Shown: piece after piece, positions 8,262 through 16,948 of the stretch | How positions within the stretch are numbered: the stretch's first letter is position 1 | Layout: the number at the start of each line of letters is the position of its first letter | NCBI GenBank assembly: GCA_000719025.1 | Contig: JODP01000002.1 | Location: 62,001-126,000, forward strand | Direction of reading: 5' to 3' | Length of the DNA: 64,000 bases | Origin: Kineosporia aurantiaca JCM 3230 | Lineage (GTDB): Bacteria; Actinomycetota; Actinomycetes; Actinomycetales; Kineosporiaceae | Notes under the pieces: generated by a model | What the model was told of the DNA's origin: nothing | The model's database searches: none | Seen by the model: only the letters and a program-made list of their open reading frames with translations | Made by a program: the position numbers and the translations under genes

Positions 8262-10517
8262 ATGACGCATCCGTTGATCGACCAGCTCACCCTGGAGGAG
8301 AAGGCGTCGCTGGTGTCCGGCGCCACCTTCTGGACGACGCGCGCGGTGGAGCGCGTCGGCCTTGAGGCGGCCACCCTGACCGACGGACCGCACGGCGTCC
8401 GGATGCAGACCGCCGGGGCCGACCAGCTGGGTATCAACGACAGCCATCCGGCCACCGCGTTCCCCACCGCCGCCGCGCTGGGCTCCACCTGGGATGCGGA
8501 ACTGCTGGAGGAGATCGGCCGGGCCCTCGGCGCCGAATCGCGCCGCCTGAACGTCGATGTCCTGCTCGGACCGGGCGTCAACATCAAGCGATCCCCTTTG
8601 TGCGGGCGCAATTTCGAGTACTTCTCCGAAGACCCGCTGATCGCCGGGACGCTCGCCACGGCCTGGGTCAAAGGCGTTCAGTCCCAGGGGGTCGGGGCGT
8701 CGCTGAAGCACTACGCGGCCAACAACCAGGAGACCGACCGGATGCGGATCAGCGCCGAGGTGGACGAGCGCACGCTGCGCGAGATCTACTTCCCGGCGTT
8801 CGAGACCACCGTGAAGCAGGCCCAGCCGGCCACGCTGATGTGCTCGTACAACCGGATCAACGGCACCTATGCCTCGCAGAACCACTGGTTGCTTACGGAC
8901 GTCCTGCGCGGCGACTGGGGTTTCGAGGGTTACGTGATGTCGGACTGGGGTGCGGTGGCCGATCCGGTCGCGGCGGTCGCCGCCGGTCTGGACCTGGAGA
9001 TGCCGAGCTCCGGTGAACGCGGGCCGAAGGCCATAGTCCAGGCGGTGCAGGCGGGCACGCTGGACGAAACCGTTCTGGATAAGGCGGTTTCCCGGATCCT
9101 GACCACCCACGACCGGCTGCGCGCGGCGCGGTCGGAGACCGGGTTCGAGCCCCAGGCCCATCATGAGCTGGCGCGCCGGGCTGCGGCGGCCGGCTCGGTG
9201 CTGCTGAAGAACCAGGACGGCCTGCTCCCCCTTTCGCCGGAAGAGGGCGGGCGGATCGCGGTGATCGGTGAATTTGCCCTGACCCCGCGCTATCAGGGCG
9301 CGGGCAGCTCACACCTCAACCCGACCCGGCTGGACGACGCGCTCACCGCCATCCAGGCCGCCACCAGCCGCGAGGTGGTCTTCGAGGCGGGCTTCCGCCT
9401 GGAGGACACCGACCAGGAAGACGCGGACGTGCTGCTGGCCGCCGCGGTCGAGGCGGCCGGCGAGGCCGAGGTGGTGATCGCCTTCCTGGGCCTGCCGGAT
9501 GCGGAGGAGTCCGAGGGTTTCGACCGCACCCACCTCGCCCTGCCGGCGTCCCAGCTCCAGCTCCTGCAAGCGCTTCGCCAGACCGGGACCAAGATCGTCG
9601 TGGTCCTCAGCAACGGCTCTGTGGTGACGTTGGGCGAGGTGAACGACGCGGCTGCCGCCGTGCTGGAGATGTGGCTCGGGGGTCAGGCCGGAGGCAGCGC
9701 GGCTGCGGACATCCTGTTCGGGGTGACTGAGCCGGAGGGGCGCCTGGCCGAGACCGTGCCGCACCGCCTGCAGGACACGCCGGCCTTCGTCAATTGGCCG
9801 GGGAACGAGGGCAAGGTCGTCTACGGCGAGCGGGTCTACGTGGGGTACCGCTGGTACGACACCACCGGCCAGGACGTCGCCTACCCCTTCGGCCACGGCC
9901 TGGGCTACACCACCTTCAGCTACTCGGATGCGACCGTCACGGTGGCCGACCCGACGGTGGCCGCAGCGGTCGTCGAGGTGACGGTGACGAACACCGGCCA
10001 ACGGGCGGGGGCCGAGGTGGTGCAGGTGTACGTGGCCGATCCTGTCTCCGGCGTCGACCGGCCCCAGCACGAACTGCGCGCCTTCGCCAAGGTCCGCCTC
10101 GCAGCGGGCGACTCCCAGCGTGTCCGGCTGGAGCTGGACGAACGGGCCTTCGCCTTCTGGAGCAGCCAGGGATCGAGCCCGGGCTGGCGGGTCGAGCCCG
10201 GCGAATTCGTCGTGGAGATCGGCGCCTCCTCCCGCGACCTCCGGCACACCGAGTCGATCACCCTGGACGTCGCCGTCCCGCCGGTCGAGCTCGGCGCTGA
10301 GTCGACCTATGAGGAGTGGGCGACGCACCCGCAGGGGCAGAAGGTGCTGCAGGAGTTCTTCGACGGCCTCGGTGAGGCGGGCTCGCTGTGGCGCGACCCG
10401 GAGACCGCCAAGCTGCTCGGCAACATGCCGATGCGCAGCCTGCTGTCGTTCTCCGGCACCACCGACATCCAGGGCACGATCAGCGGCCTCCTGGAACGCG
10501 TCGCCCAGGCCGGCTGA
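8262..10517 (+). CDS. Glycoside hydrolase family 3 beta-glucosidase-like enzyme
   Basis: The 751-residue protein has full GH3 architecture: an N-terminal (beta/alpha)8 domain, an alpha/beta sandwich and a C-terminal fibronectin III-like domain (NTGQRAGAEVVQVYVADP). The catalytic nucleophile is Asp228 in GYVMSDWGA. The substrate-binding motifs KHYAANNQE and GRNFEYFSEDP are present. No signal peptide is visible, so it is probably cytoplasmic and acts on imported oligosaccharides or glycosides. The ATG is preceded by GAGGAG. The gene is divergent from its tetR and lies just upstream of the rhamnose operon. It could release rhamnose-containing glycosides, but its exact specificity cannot be read from sequence. 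Confidence 0.94.
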   Translation: MTHPLIDQLTLEEKASLVSGATFWTTRAVERVGLEAATLTDGPHGVRMQTAGADQLGINDSHPATAFPTAAALGSTWDAELLEEIGRALGAESRRLNVDVLLGPGVNIKRSPLCGRNFEYFSEDPLIAGTLATAWVKGVQSQGVGASLKHYAANNQETDRMRISAEVDERTLREIYFPAFETTVKQAQPATLMCSYNRINGTYASQNHWLLTDVLRGDWGFEGYVMSDWGAVADPVAAVAAGLDLEMPSSGERGPKAIVQAVQAGTLDETVLDKAVSRILTTHDRLRAARSETGFEPQAHHELARRAAAAGSVLLKNQDGLLPLSPEEGGRIAVIGEFALTPRYQGAGSSHLNPTRLDDALTAIQAATSREVVFEAGFRLEDTDQEDADVLLAAAVEAAGEAEVVIAFLGLPDAEESEGFDRTHLALPASQLQLLQALRQTGTKIVVVLSNGSVVTLGEVNDAAAAVLEMWLGGQAGGSAAADILFGVTEPEGRLAETVPHRLQDTPAFVNWPGNEGKVVYGERVYVGYRWYDTTGQDVAYPFGHGLGYTTFSYSDATVTVADPTVAAAVVEVTVTNTGQRAGAEVVQVYVADPVSGVDRPQHELRAFAKVRLAAGDSQRVRLELDERAFAFWSSQGSSPGWRVEPGEFVVEIGASSRDLRHTESITLDVAVPPVELGAESTYEEWATHPQGQKVLQEFFDGLGEAGSLWRDPETAKLLGNMPMRSLLSFSGTTDIQGTISGLLERVAQAG

Positions 10518-10523
10518 CCACCC

Positions 10524-10569
10524 CGCGCTGTGCCCCGCCGGAATCGGCGACGCCGCGGGGCACGGCGCG
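10524..10569 (+). terminator. Strong hairpin after the GH3 gene
   Basis: A 15-bp stem with one G-T wobble is formed by 10524-10538 and 10555-10569 (core GTGCCCCGC/GCGGGGCAC), starting seven bases after the GH3 stop. There is no U tract, as is usual for high-GC actinobacterial terminators. Confidence 0.65.
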
Positions 10570-10588
10570 ACAAGTTGCCAAGGGTCAA

Positions 10589-10600
10589 TGAGACGTTTCA
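10589..10600. promoter_or_regulatory. LacI-type operator, distal copy
   Basis: TGAGACGTTTCA differs in one base from the perfect palindrome at 10758-10769. The two sites are 169 bp apart, about 16 helical turns. A LacI-family repressor could bind both and loop the rhamnose promoter region. Confidence 0.6.
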
Positions 10601-10757
10601 CCCACCCCCTCGCTCACCCTTCGCCAGCAGCGTCGCCGCCCCAAAGGTCCTCTGCTCTCACCCGTCCGGACCATCGGTGCTGGCGACCGCTGACCGACAG
10701 CGGAAATCCCCGGGAACTACCTCTGGAAGACCCACCCGAGCCCGTGCTACGTTCCCA

Positions 10758-10769
10758 TGAAACGTTTCA
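10758..10769. promoter_or_regulatory. LacI-type operator before rhaI
   Basis: TGAAACGTTTCA is a perfect 12-bp palindrome centred 28 bases before the rhaI ATG. It has the central CG and TGAAACG half-site typical of LacI-family operators for sugar genes. No LacI gene lies in the window, so the repressor must be encoded elsewhere. Confidence 0.75.
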
Positions 10770-10791
10770 GCGACGAACGGACAACGACGTC

Positions 10792-11955
10792 ATGACCCGA
10801 TTCTCGGATGTCGCCCCGCAGCTCGCGGCGCAGGCGATCGAGCTCCCCTCCTGGGCCTTCGGCAATTCGGGCACCCGCTTCAAGGTCTTCGGCTCCCCGG
10901 GGACCGCCCGTGACCCGTTCGAGAAGATCGCCGACGCCGCGCAGGTGCACAAGTACACCGGTCTGGCCCCCACCGTCGCCCTGCACATCCCCTGGGACCA
11001 GGTGCCCTCGTTCGAGGACCTGAAGAAGCAGGCCGACGACCTGGGCGTGCAGCTCGGCACGGTCAACTCGAACACCTTCCAGGACGACGACTACAAGCTC
11101 GGCGCGCTGACCCACACCGACCCACGGATCCGGCAGAAGGCGATCGACCACCACTTCGCCTGCATCGACGTGATGAACGAGACCGGCAGCCGGGACCTGA
11201 AGATCTGGCTGGCCGAGGGCAGCAACTACCCGGGTCAGGCCGACCTGCGCGGTCGCCAGGACCGGCTGTCCGAGTCGTTGGCCACAATCTACGAACGGAT
11301 CGGTGAGAACCAGCGCCTGGTCCTCGAATACAAGTTCTTCGAGCCGGCGTTCTACCACACCGACGTGCCGGACTGGGGCACCAGCTACGCCCAGGTGAGC
11401 GCGCTGGGGCCCCGAGCCGTGGTCTGCCTGGACACCGGGCATCACGCGCCCGGTACCAACATCGAGTTCATCGTCATGCAGCTGCTGCGGCTGGGCAAAC
11501 TCGGCTCGTTCGACTTCAACTCGCGGTTCTACGCCGATGACGACCTGATCGTCGGCGCGGCCGACCCGTTCCAGCTCTACCGGATCCTGTTCGAGGTGAT
11601 CCGCGGCGGCGGCTTCAACTCCCCCGAAACCGCTTTCATGCTCGACCAGTGCCACAACATCGAGCAGAAGATCCCCGGCCAGATCCGCTCGGTGCTGAAC
11701 GTCCAGGAGATGACCGCCCGGGCCCTGCTGGTCGACACCGAGGCGCTGACCGCGGCCCAGGAGTCCGGTGACGTGCTCGAGGCCAACCGGATCTTCATGG
11801 ACGGCTTCTACACCGACGTCCGCGGCGACCTGGCCGCCTGGCGCGAGACCCGGGGCCTGCCGGCCGACCCGATGAAGGCCTACGCCGCCTCCGGCTACCA
11901 GCAGCAGATCGAGACCGACCGCGTCGGCGGCACCCAGGCCGGCTGGGGCGCCTGA
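10792..11955 (+). CDS. rhaI: L-rhamnose isomerase
   Basis: The 387-residue protein belongs to the RhaI-type L-rhamnose isomerases, a TIM barrel of the xylose isomerase-like superfamily that differs from E. coli RhaA. It converts L-rhamnose to L-rhamnulose using two divalent metal ions. Visible conserved stretches include metal-ligand regions around KIWLAEGSNYPGQ, LEYKFFEPAFYHTDVPDWG and CLDTGHHAPGTNIE. The ATG at 10792 follows the operator at 10758. The next genes encode the following two steps of rhamnose breakdown, which supports the call. Induction by rhamnose through a LacI-type repressor is inferred from the two operator-like palindromes. Confidence 0.94.
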   Translation: MTRFSDVAPQLAAQAIELPSWAFGNSGTRFKVFGSPGTARDPFEKIADAAQVHKYTGLAPTVALHIPWDQVPSFEDLKKQADDLGVQLGTVNSNTFQDDDYKLGALTHTDPRIRQKAIDHHFACIDVMNETGSRDLKIWLAEGSNYPGQADLRGRQDRLSESLATIYERIGENQRLVLEYKFFEPAFYHTDVPDWGTSYAQVSALGPRAVVCLDTGHHAPGTNIEFIVMQLLRLGKLGSFDFNSRFYADDDLIVGAADPFQLYRILFEVIRGGGFNSPETAFMLDQCHNIEQKIPGQIRSVLNVQEMTARALLVDTEALTAAQESGDVLEANRIFMDGFYTDVRGDLAAWRETRGLPADPMKAYAASGYQQQIETDRVGGTQAGWGA

Positions 11956-11963
11956 CCTCCAAC

Positions 11964-12054
11964 TTCCCGTGATCATGGACTTTCTCCCTCGTGATCATGG
12001 ACTTCCGGTCGGAGCGCCCATGATCACGGGGACGAAAGTCCATGATCACGGGAA
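11964..12054. repeat. Nested inverted repeats with four GTGATCATGGACTT-like copies
   Basis: The outer arms at 11964-11984 and 12034-12054 are perfect 21-bp inverted repeats. The inner arms at 11990-12000 and 12018-12028 are perfect 11-bp inverted repeats. All four arms share the core CGTGATCATGG. The element fills most of the gap between rhaI and the aldolase gene. It could be an attenuator, an mRNA-stabilising hairpin or a dispersed palindromic element. Confidence 0.75.
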
Positions 12055-12123
12055 AAGGTCCACCGGGACCAGAATCGTTCCGCCGTCCGCCTGTTCGACG
12101 ACCAATCGACGAGGAAACCCGTA

Positions 12124-14160
12124 ATGACGAACGAGACCGTCGCCGCGCTCATCGCCCGGAGCAACCGCCTCGGGGCCGATCCGAAGAACACCAACTACGC
12201 CGGCGGCAACACCTCCGCCAAGGGCACCGAGACCGACCCGGTGACCGGGCAGCCGGTCGAGCTGCTCTGGGTCAAGGGCTCCGGCGGGGACCTGGGCACG
12301 CTGATCGAGAAGGGCCTGGCCGCGCTGCGTCTGGACCGGATGCAGGCCCTGGTCGACGTCTACCCGGGGATCGAGCGCGAGGACGAGATGGTCGCCGCGT
12401 TCGACTACTGCCTGCACGGCAAGGGCGGCGCGGCGCCGTCCATCGACACCGCCATGCACGGCCTGGTGGACGCGGCGCACGTCGACCACCTGCACCCGGA
12501 CAGCGGCATCGCGATCGCCACCGCGGCCGACGGTGAGGCTCTGACCAAGCAGATCTTCGGCGACAAGGTGGTCTGGGTGCCCTGGCGGCGTCCCGGTTTC
12601 CAGCTCGGCCTGGACATTGCCGCCATCAAGAAGGCGAACCCGCAGGCGATCGGCACCATCCTGGGTGGCCACGGGATCACCGCGTGGGGCGACACCAGCG
12701 ACGAGGCCGAGCAGAACTCGCTCTGGATCATCGAGACCGCGGCGAAGTACATCGAGGAGAACGGCAGCGCCGAGCCCTTCGGCAAGCCCCGCGAGGGCTA
12801 CGCGGCCCTTCCGGAGACCGAGCGCCGGGCCAAGGCCGCCGCCCTGGCCGCCACCGTGCGCGGGATCGCCAGCCAGGACAAGCGGATGGTCGGGCACTTC
12901 ACCGATGCCGACGTGGTGCTGGACTTCCTGGCCAGCGAGCGCGCGCCCGAGCTGGCCGCGCTCGGCACCAGCTGCCCGGACCACTTCCTGCGGACCAAGG
13001 TCAAGCCGCTGATCCTGGACCTGCCCGCGGGTGCGACGGTCGAGGAGTCGATCGCCCGGCTCAAGGAGCTGCACCAGGAATACCGGGCGGACTACACCGC
13101 CTACTACGAGGCGCACGCCGACGAGAACAGCCCGGCGATCCGGGGCGCCGACCCGCTGATCGTGCTGGTGCCCGGCGTCGGGATGTTCAGCTATGGCGCG
13201 AACAAGCAGACCGCGCGGGTGGCCGGCGAGTTCTACATCAACGCGATCAACGTGATGCGGGGCGCCGAGTCGCTCTCCACCTACACGCCGATCTCGGACG
13301 CGGAGAAGTTCCGGATCGAGTACTGGGCGCTGGAGGAGGCCAAGCTTCAGCGGATGCCCAAGCCGAAGTCGCACGCCGGCCGGGTCGCCTTCGTGACCGG
13401 CGCCGCCTCCGGCATCGGCAAGGCCATCGCCACCCGGCTGGCCGCCGAGGGCGCCTGCGTCGTGGTGGCCGACCTGGACCTGGAGAAGGCCCGCGCCGCG
13501 GCCGCGGAGATCGGGAACAGCGACGTCGCGATCGGCGTGGCCGCCAACGTGGCCTCCGCCGAGCAGGTTCAGCGGGCGGTGGACGACGCGCTGCTCGCCT
13601 TCGGCGGGATCGACCTGGTGGTCAACAACGCCGGGCTCTCGCTGTCCCGCCCGCTGCTGGAGACCACCGAGGCCGACTGGGACCTGCAGCACGACGTGAT
13701 GGCCAAGGGCTCGTTCCTGGTCTCCAAGGCCGCGGCCAAGGCGCTGATCGAGCAGGGCCTGGGCGGCGACATCATCTACATCTCGTCCAAGAACAGCGTC
13801 TTCGCCGGCCCGAACAACATCGCCTACTCCGCGACCAAGGCCGACCAGGCCCACCAGGTGCGGCTGCTGGCGGTCGAGCTGGGCGCCTACGGCGTGCGGG
13901 TCAACGGGGTGAACCCGGACGGGGTGGTGCGCGGCTCCGGCATCTTCGCCTCCGGCTGGGGCGCCAACCGGGCCGCCACCTACGGGGTGGCCGAGGAGGA
14001 CCTCGGCCAGTTCTACGCCAACCGCACCATCCTCAAGCGCGAGGTGCTGCCCGAGCACGTCGCCGACGCGGTGTTCGTGCTCACCGGCGACGAGCTCAGC
14101 CGCACCACCGGCCTGCACATCCCCGTCGACTCGGGTGTTGCTGCGGCCTTCATCAGATGA
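12124..14160 (+). CDS. rhaEW: Bifunctional rhamnulose-1-phosphate aldolase / short-chain dehydrogenase
   Basis: This 678-residue fusion has a class II aldolase domain (residues about 1-400) with zinc-binding HVDHLHPDSG and GHGIT. An SDR domain (about 420-678) follows, with the nucleotide-binding VTGAASGIGK, NNAG and the catalytic YSATK motif. The aldolase cleaves L-rhamnulose-1-phosphate to DHAP and L-lactaldehyde. The SDR half is expected to oxidise lactaldehyde to L-lactate, as in the RhaEW type known from Bacillus. The stop overlaps the rhaB start (ATGA), implying coupled translation. Position in the operon and length match the family well. The fusion may channel the reactive aldehyde between active sites, which is inference. 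Confidence 0.94.
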   Translation: MTNETVAALIARSNRLGADPKNTNYAGGNTSAKGTETDPVTGQPVELLWVKGSGGDLGTLIEKGLAALRLDRMQALVDVYPGIEREDEMVAAFDYCLHGKGGAAPSIDTAMHGLVDAAHVDHLHPDSGIAIATAADGEALTKQIFGDKVVWVPWRRPGFQLGLDIAAIKKANPQAIGTILGGHGITAWGDTSDEAEQNSLWIIETAAKYIEENGSAEPFGKPREGYAALPETERRAKAAALAATVRGIASQDKRMVGHFTDADVVLDFLASERAPELAALGTSCPDHFLRTKVKPLILDLPAGATVEESIARLKELHQEYRADYTAYYEAHADENSPAIRGADPLIVLVPGVGMFSYGANKQTARVAGEFYINAINVMRGAESLSTYTPISDAEKFRIEYWALEEAKLQRMPKPKSHAGRVAFVTGAASGIGKAIATRLAAEGACVVVADLDLEKARAAAAEIGNSDVAIGVAANVASAEQVQRAVDDALLAFGGIDLVVNNAGLSLSRPLLETTEADWDLQHDVMAKGSFLVSKAAAKALIEQGLGGDIIYISSKNSVFAGPNNIAYSATKADQAHQVRLLAVELGAYGVRVNGVNPDGVVRGSGIFASGWGANRAATYGVAEEDLGQFYANRTILKREVLPEHVADAVFVLTGDELSRTTGLHIPVDSGVAAAFIR

Positions 14161-15686
14161 GCAGCCCCGCCACCGGCCGGCCCCGCACCCCGGGGCCGGC
14201 CGGCCCGGTCGGCCCGGTCGGCCCGGTCGGCTCAGTCGGCTCAGTCGGCTCAGTCACCTCGGTCGGCACGGTTGCCGCGGTCGATCTGGGGGCTACCAGT
14301 GGACGCGTCATCCTGGGGACCGTCGGGAACGGCGAGTTGCGGTTACGGCACGTCTCCCGGTTCGCCAACGACCCCGTCCAGTTGGCCGACGGTCTGCACT
14401 GGAACATCCTGGAGATCTACCGCCAGGTGCTGAACGGCCTGGCCGACGCCGAGCGCCAGAGCCCCGGGGCGATCGCCAGCGTCGGGATCGACTCCTGGGC
14501 CGTCGACTACGGACTGCTCCGCGGTAAGTCTCTGCTCGGGGTCCCCTACCACTACCGGGACGAGCGCACCGCGGCCGGCGTGACCAGCGTCCATAAGCAC
14601 TTCACCGCCGCCGAACTCTACGGTCGCAACGGACTTCAGCATCTGCCCTTCAACACCGTGTTCCAACTGGCCTGCGAGAAGGACTCGGGCCTGCTCGACG
14701 TGGCCGACCGGTTGCTACTGATCCCCGACCTGCTCGGATTCTGGCTGACCGGAAAGGCCGTGGCCGAACGGACGAACGCCTCGACCACCGGGCTGCTGAA
14801 CCCGCGCGACGGGAGCTGGGACTCCGAGCTTCTGGCCACGCTGGGTATTTCCGGGACGCTGCTGGCCGGGTTGGTCGATGCGGGGACGCCGGTCGGGCCG
14901 CTCACCGACCAGGCCGCCTCCGTGGTGGGCCGGGCTCTCGAGGTGGTCACGGTCGGCTCGCACGACACCGCCTCGGCGGTCGTGGCGGTCCCTAATACGG
15001 GACGCGACTTCGCCTACATCTCCTGCGGCACCTGGGGTCTGGTCGGGCTCGAACTGGACGAACCGGTGTTCTCGGACGCCGCCCGGCAGGCCAACTTCAC
15101 CAACGAGGGCGGGGTCGACGGCCGGATCCGGTTCCTGCACAACGTGATGGGGCTGTGGCTGCTGTCGGAGTCGGTGCGGTCCTGGGACCGGGCCGCGAAC
15201 AGCAGCCAGCGCTCCAGCAATCTGGAGCAGCTGCTCGCCGAGGCGGAGGCCGCCCCCGCTCCGCCTGCTGTGTTCGACGTGGACGACCCCCGGTTCATGG
15301 CGCCGGGCGACATCCCGGGCCGGATCGCGGGCTGGTACGCCGAGCACGATCTGCCCGCCCCGAGCACGCCCCCGCAGGTCGTCCGGGCGATCATCGAGAG
15401 CCTGGCCCAGGCCTTCGCGGACACCGTGCTCAAGGCCGTGCGGATCGCCGGGACCCCGGTCGAGGTGATCCATTTCATGGGCGGCGGGGCCCAGAACCGG
15501 CTGCTCTGCCAGGCCACCGCCGACCGCAGCGGGCTGCCCGTGCTGGCCGGGCCGGTGGAGGCCACCGCGGTGGGCAATATCCTGGTGCAGGCCCGCACCG
15601 CCGGTCTGGTCGAGGGTGGCCTGGCCGAGATGCGCGAGCTGGTCGTCCGGGCCTTCCCCCCGGTCCGCTACGAACCTCGCGCCTGA
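14157..15686 (+). CDS. rhaB: Rhamnulokinase
   Basis: The 509-residue FGGY-family kinase phosphorylates L-rhamnulose at O-1 using ATP. The phosphate-binding motif AAVDLGATSGRV lies at about residue 41, followed by GIDSWAVDYGLL, GSHDTASAV, CGTWGLVG and the C-terminal GGGAQN. The ATG overlaps the stop of the aldolase gene. The first 40 residues are a Gly/Pro/Val/Ser linker encoded by a 9-bp tandem repeat and are absent from typical members. The real protein may start later, although no better start with a ribosome site was found. It is third in the rhamnose operon. Confidence 0.94.
   Translation: MSSPATGRPRTPGPAGPVGPVGPVGSVGSVGSVTSVGTVAAVDLGATSGRVILGTVGNGELRLRHVSRFANDPVQLADGLHWNILEIYRQVLNGLADAERQSPGAIASVGIDSWAVDYGLLRGKSLLGVPYHYRDERTAAGVTSVHKHFTAAELYGRNGLQHLPFNTVFQLACEKDSGLLDVADRLLLIPDLLGFWLTGKAVAERTNASTTGLLNPRDGSWDSELLATLGISGTLLAGLVDAGTPVGPLTDQAASVVGRALEVVTVGSHDTASAVVAVPNTGRDFAYISCGTWGLVGLELDEPVFSDAARQANFTNEGGVDGRIRFLHNVMGLWLLSESVRSWDRAANSSQRSSNLEQLLAEAEAAPAPPAVFDVDDPRFMAPGDIPGRIAGWYAEHDLPAPSTPPQVVRAIIESLAQAFADTVLKAVRIAGTPVEVIHFMGGGAQNRLLCQATADRSGLPVLAGPVEATAVGNILVQARTAGLVEGGLAEMRELVVRAFPPVRYEPRA
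14202..14273 (+). repeat. 9-bp in-frame tandem repeat in rhaB
   Basis: Eight consecutive 9-bp units are present: three GGCCCGGTC, three GGCTCAGTC and two degenerate copies. They encode GPV/GSV triplets just before the kinase phosphate-binding motif. Slippage would change the linker in three-residue steps without shifting the frame. Confidence 0.85.
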
Positions 15687-15709
15687 ACCCCCGATTGGAG
15701 CCGCACACC

Positions 15710-16948
15710 GTGGTGCAACGTCAGTTCCCGAAGCCCGCCGAGGTCTTCGAGCTCATGCAGTTCAAGAGGCCCGAGTTCAACGGCCGTAAGCGGCGCCTGG
15801 ACAGCGCCCTGACGATCTACGACCTCCAGCGCATCGCCCGGCGCCGCACCCCCAGGGCCGCCTTCGACTACACCGACGGCGCCGCCGAGAGCGAGCTCTC
15901 CCTCGACCGCGCCCGCCGCGCCTTCGAGGACGTGGAGTTCCACCCCGAGGTGCTGCGGGACGTCGCCCACGTCGACACCTCCACCACGGTGTTCGGCGGC
16001 CCCTCGGCCCTGCCCTTCGGCATCGCCCCGACCGGCTTCACCCGCCTGATGCAGACCGAGGGTGAGATCGCCGGGGCGGGCGCCGCCGCCGCCGCGGGCA
16101 TCCCGTTCTGCCTGTCCACCCTGGGCACCACCTCGATCGAGGACGTGAAGGCGGCCAACCCGGCCGGGCGCAACTGGTTCCAGCTGTACGTGATGCGGCA
16201 GCGGGAGATCTCCTACGGTCTGGTCGAGCGGGCGGCCAAGGCCGGGTTCGACACGCTCTTCTTCACCGTGGACACCCCGGTGGCGGGGGCCCGGCTGCGG
16301 GACAAGCGCAACGGCTTCTCCATCCCCCCGCAGCTGACCGCGCGGACCATCGCCAACGCCATCCCCCGGCCGTGGTGGTGGTACGACTTCCTGACCACCC
16401 CCAAGCTGGAGTTCGCCTCGCTGTCCAGCACCGGCGGCACGGTCGGCGAGCTGCTGGACGCGGCGATGGACCCGACGATCAGCTACGAGGACCTGCGGAT
16501 CATCCGGGAGATGTGGCCCGGCAAGATCGCGATCAAGGGCGTGCAGACCGTCGAGGACGCGAAGAAGCTGACCGGGCTGGGGGTGGACGGGATCATCCTG
16601 TCCAACCACGGCGGCCGCCAGCTCGACCGCGCCCCGATCCCCTTCCATCTGCTGCCGGACGTGGTCCGCGAGGTGGGCCAGGACGTCGAGATCGTGGTCG
16701 ACACCGGCATCATGAACGGCGCCGACATCGTCGCCTCGGTCGCCCTGGGCGCCAAGTTCACCCTGATCGGCCGGGCCTACCTCTACGGGCTGATGGCCGG
16801 CGGACGGCAGGGCGTGGACCGGACCATCCAGATCCTGTCCGACCAGATCGTCCGCACGATGAAGCTGCTCGGGGCGCACTCACTGGAGGAGCTCACCCCC
16901 AAGCACGTCACCCAGCTCGAGCGGCTCGGCCCGATCCGCCGGGGATGA
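15710..16948 (+). CDS. lldD: FMN-dependent L-lactate dehydrogenase / alpha-hydroxy acid oxidase
   Basis: This is a 412-residue TIM-barrel FMN enzyme. Signature motifs include the active-site SNHGGRQLDRAP with the catalytic His, FTVDTPV, AIKGVQT for FMN binding, and VDTGIMNG followed by IGRAYLYGLMAGG. It oxidises L-lactate, or a related 2-hydroxy acid, to pyruvate. The GTG start has a GGAG site nine bases upstream and lies 23 bases after the rhaB stop. Placement in the rhamnose operon fits well, because RhaEW yields L-lactate, so this enzyme completes conversion to pyruvate. The product is probably membrane-associated or soluble with quinone or oxygen as acceptor; the acceptor cannot be told from sequence. 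Confidence 0.92.
   Translation: MVQRQFPKPAEVFELMQFKRPEFNGRKRRLDSALTIYDLQRIARRRTPRAAFDYTDGAAESELSLDRARRAFEDVEFHPEVLRDVAHVDTSTTVFGGPSALPFGIAPTGFTRLMQTEGEIAGAGAAAAAGIPFCLSTLGTTSIEDVKAANPAGRNWFQLYVMRQREISYGLVERAAKAGFDTLFFTVDTPVAGARLRDKRNGFSIPPQLTARTIANAIPRPWWWYDFLTTPKLEFASLSSTGGTVGELLDAAMDPTISYEDLRIIREMWPGKIAIKGVQTVEDAKKLTGLGVDGIILSNHGGRQLDRAPIPFHLLPDVVREVGQDVEIVVDTGIMNGADIVASVALGAKFTLIGRAYLYGLMAGGRQGVDRTIQILSDQIVRTMKLLGAHSLEELTPKHVTQLERLGPIRRG

Noticed and set aside
11964..12054. Nested inverted repeats considered as insertion sequence ends
   Set aside because: No transposase or target duplication lies between or around the arms, and the enclosed DNA is under 50 bp.
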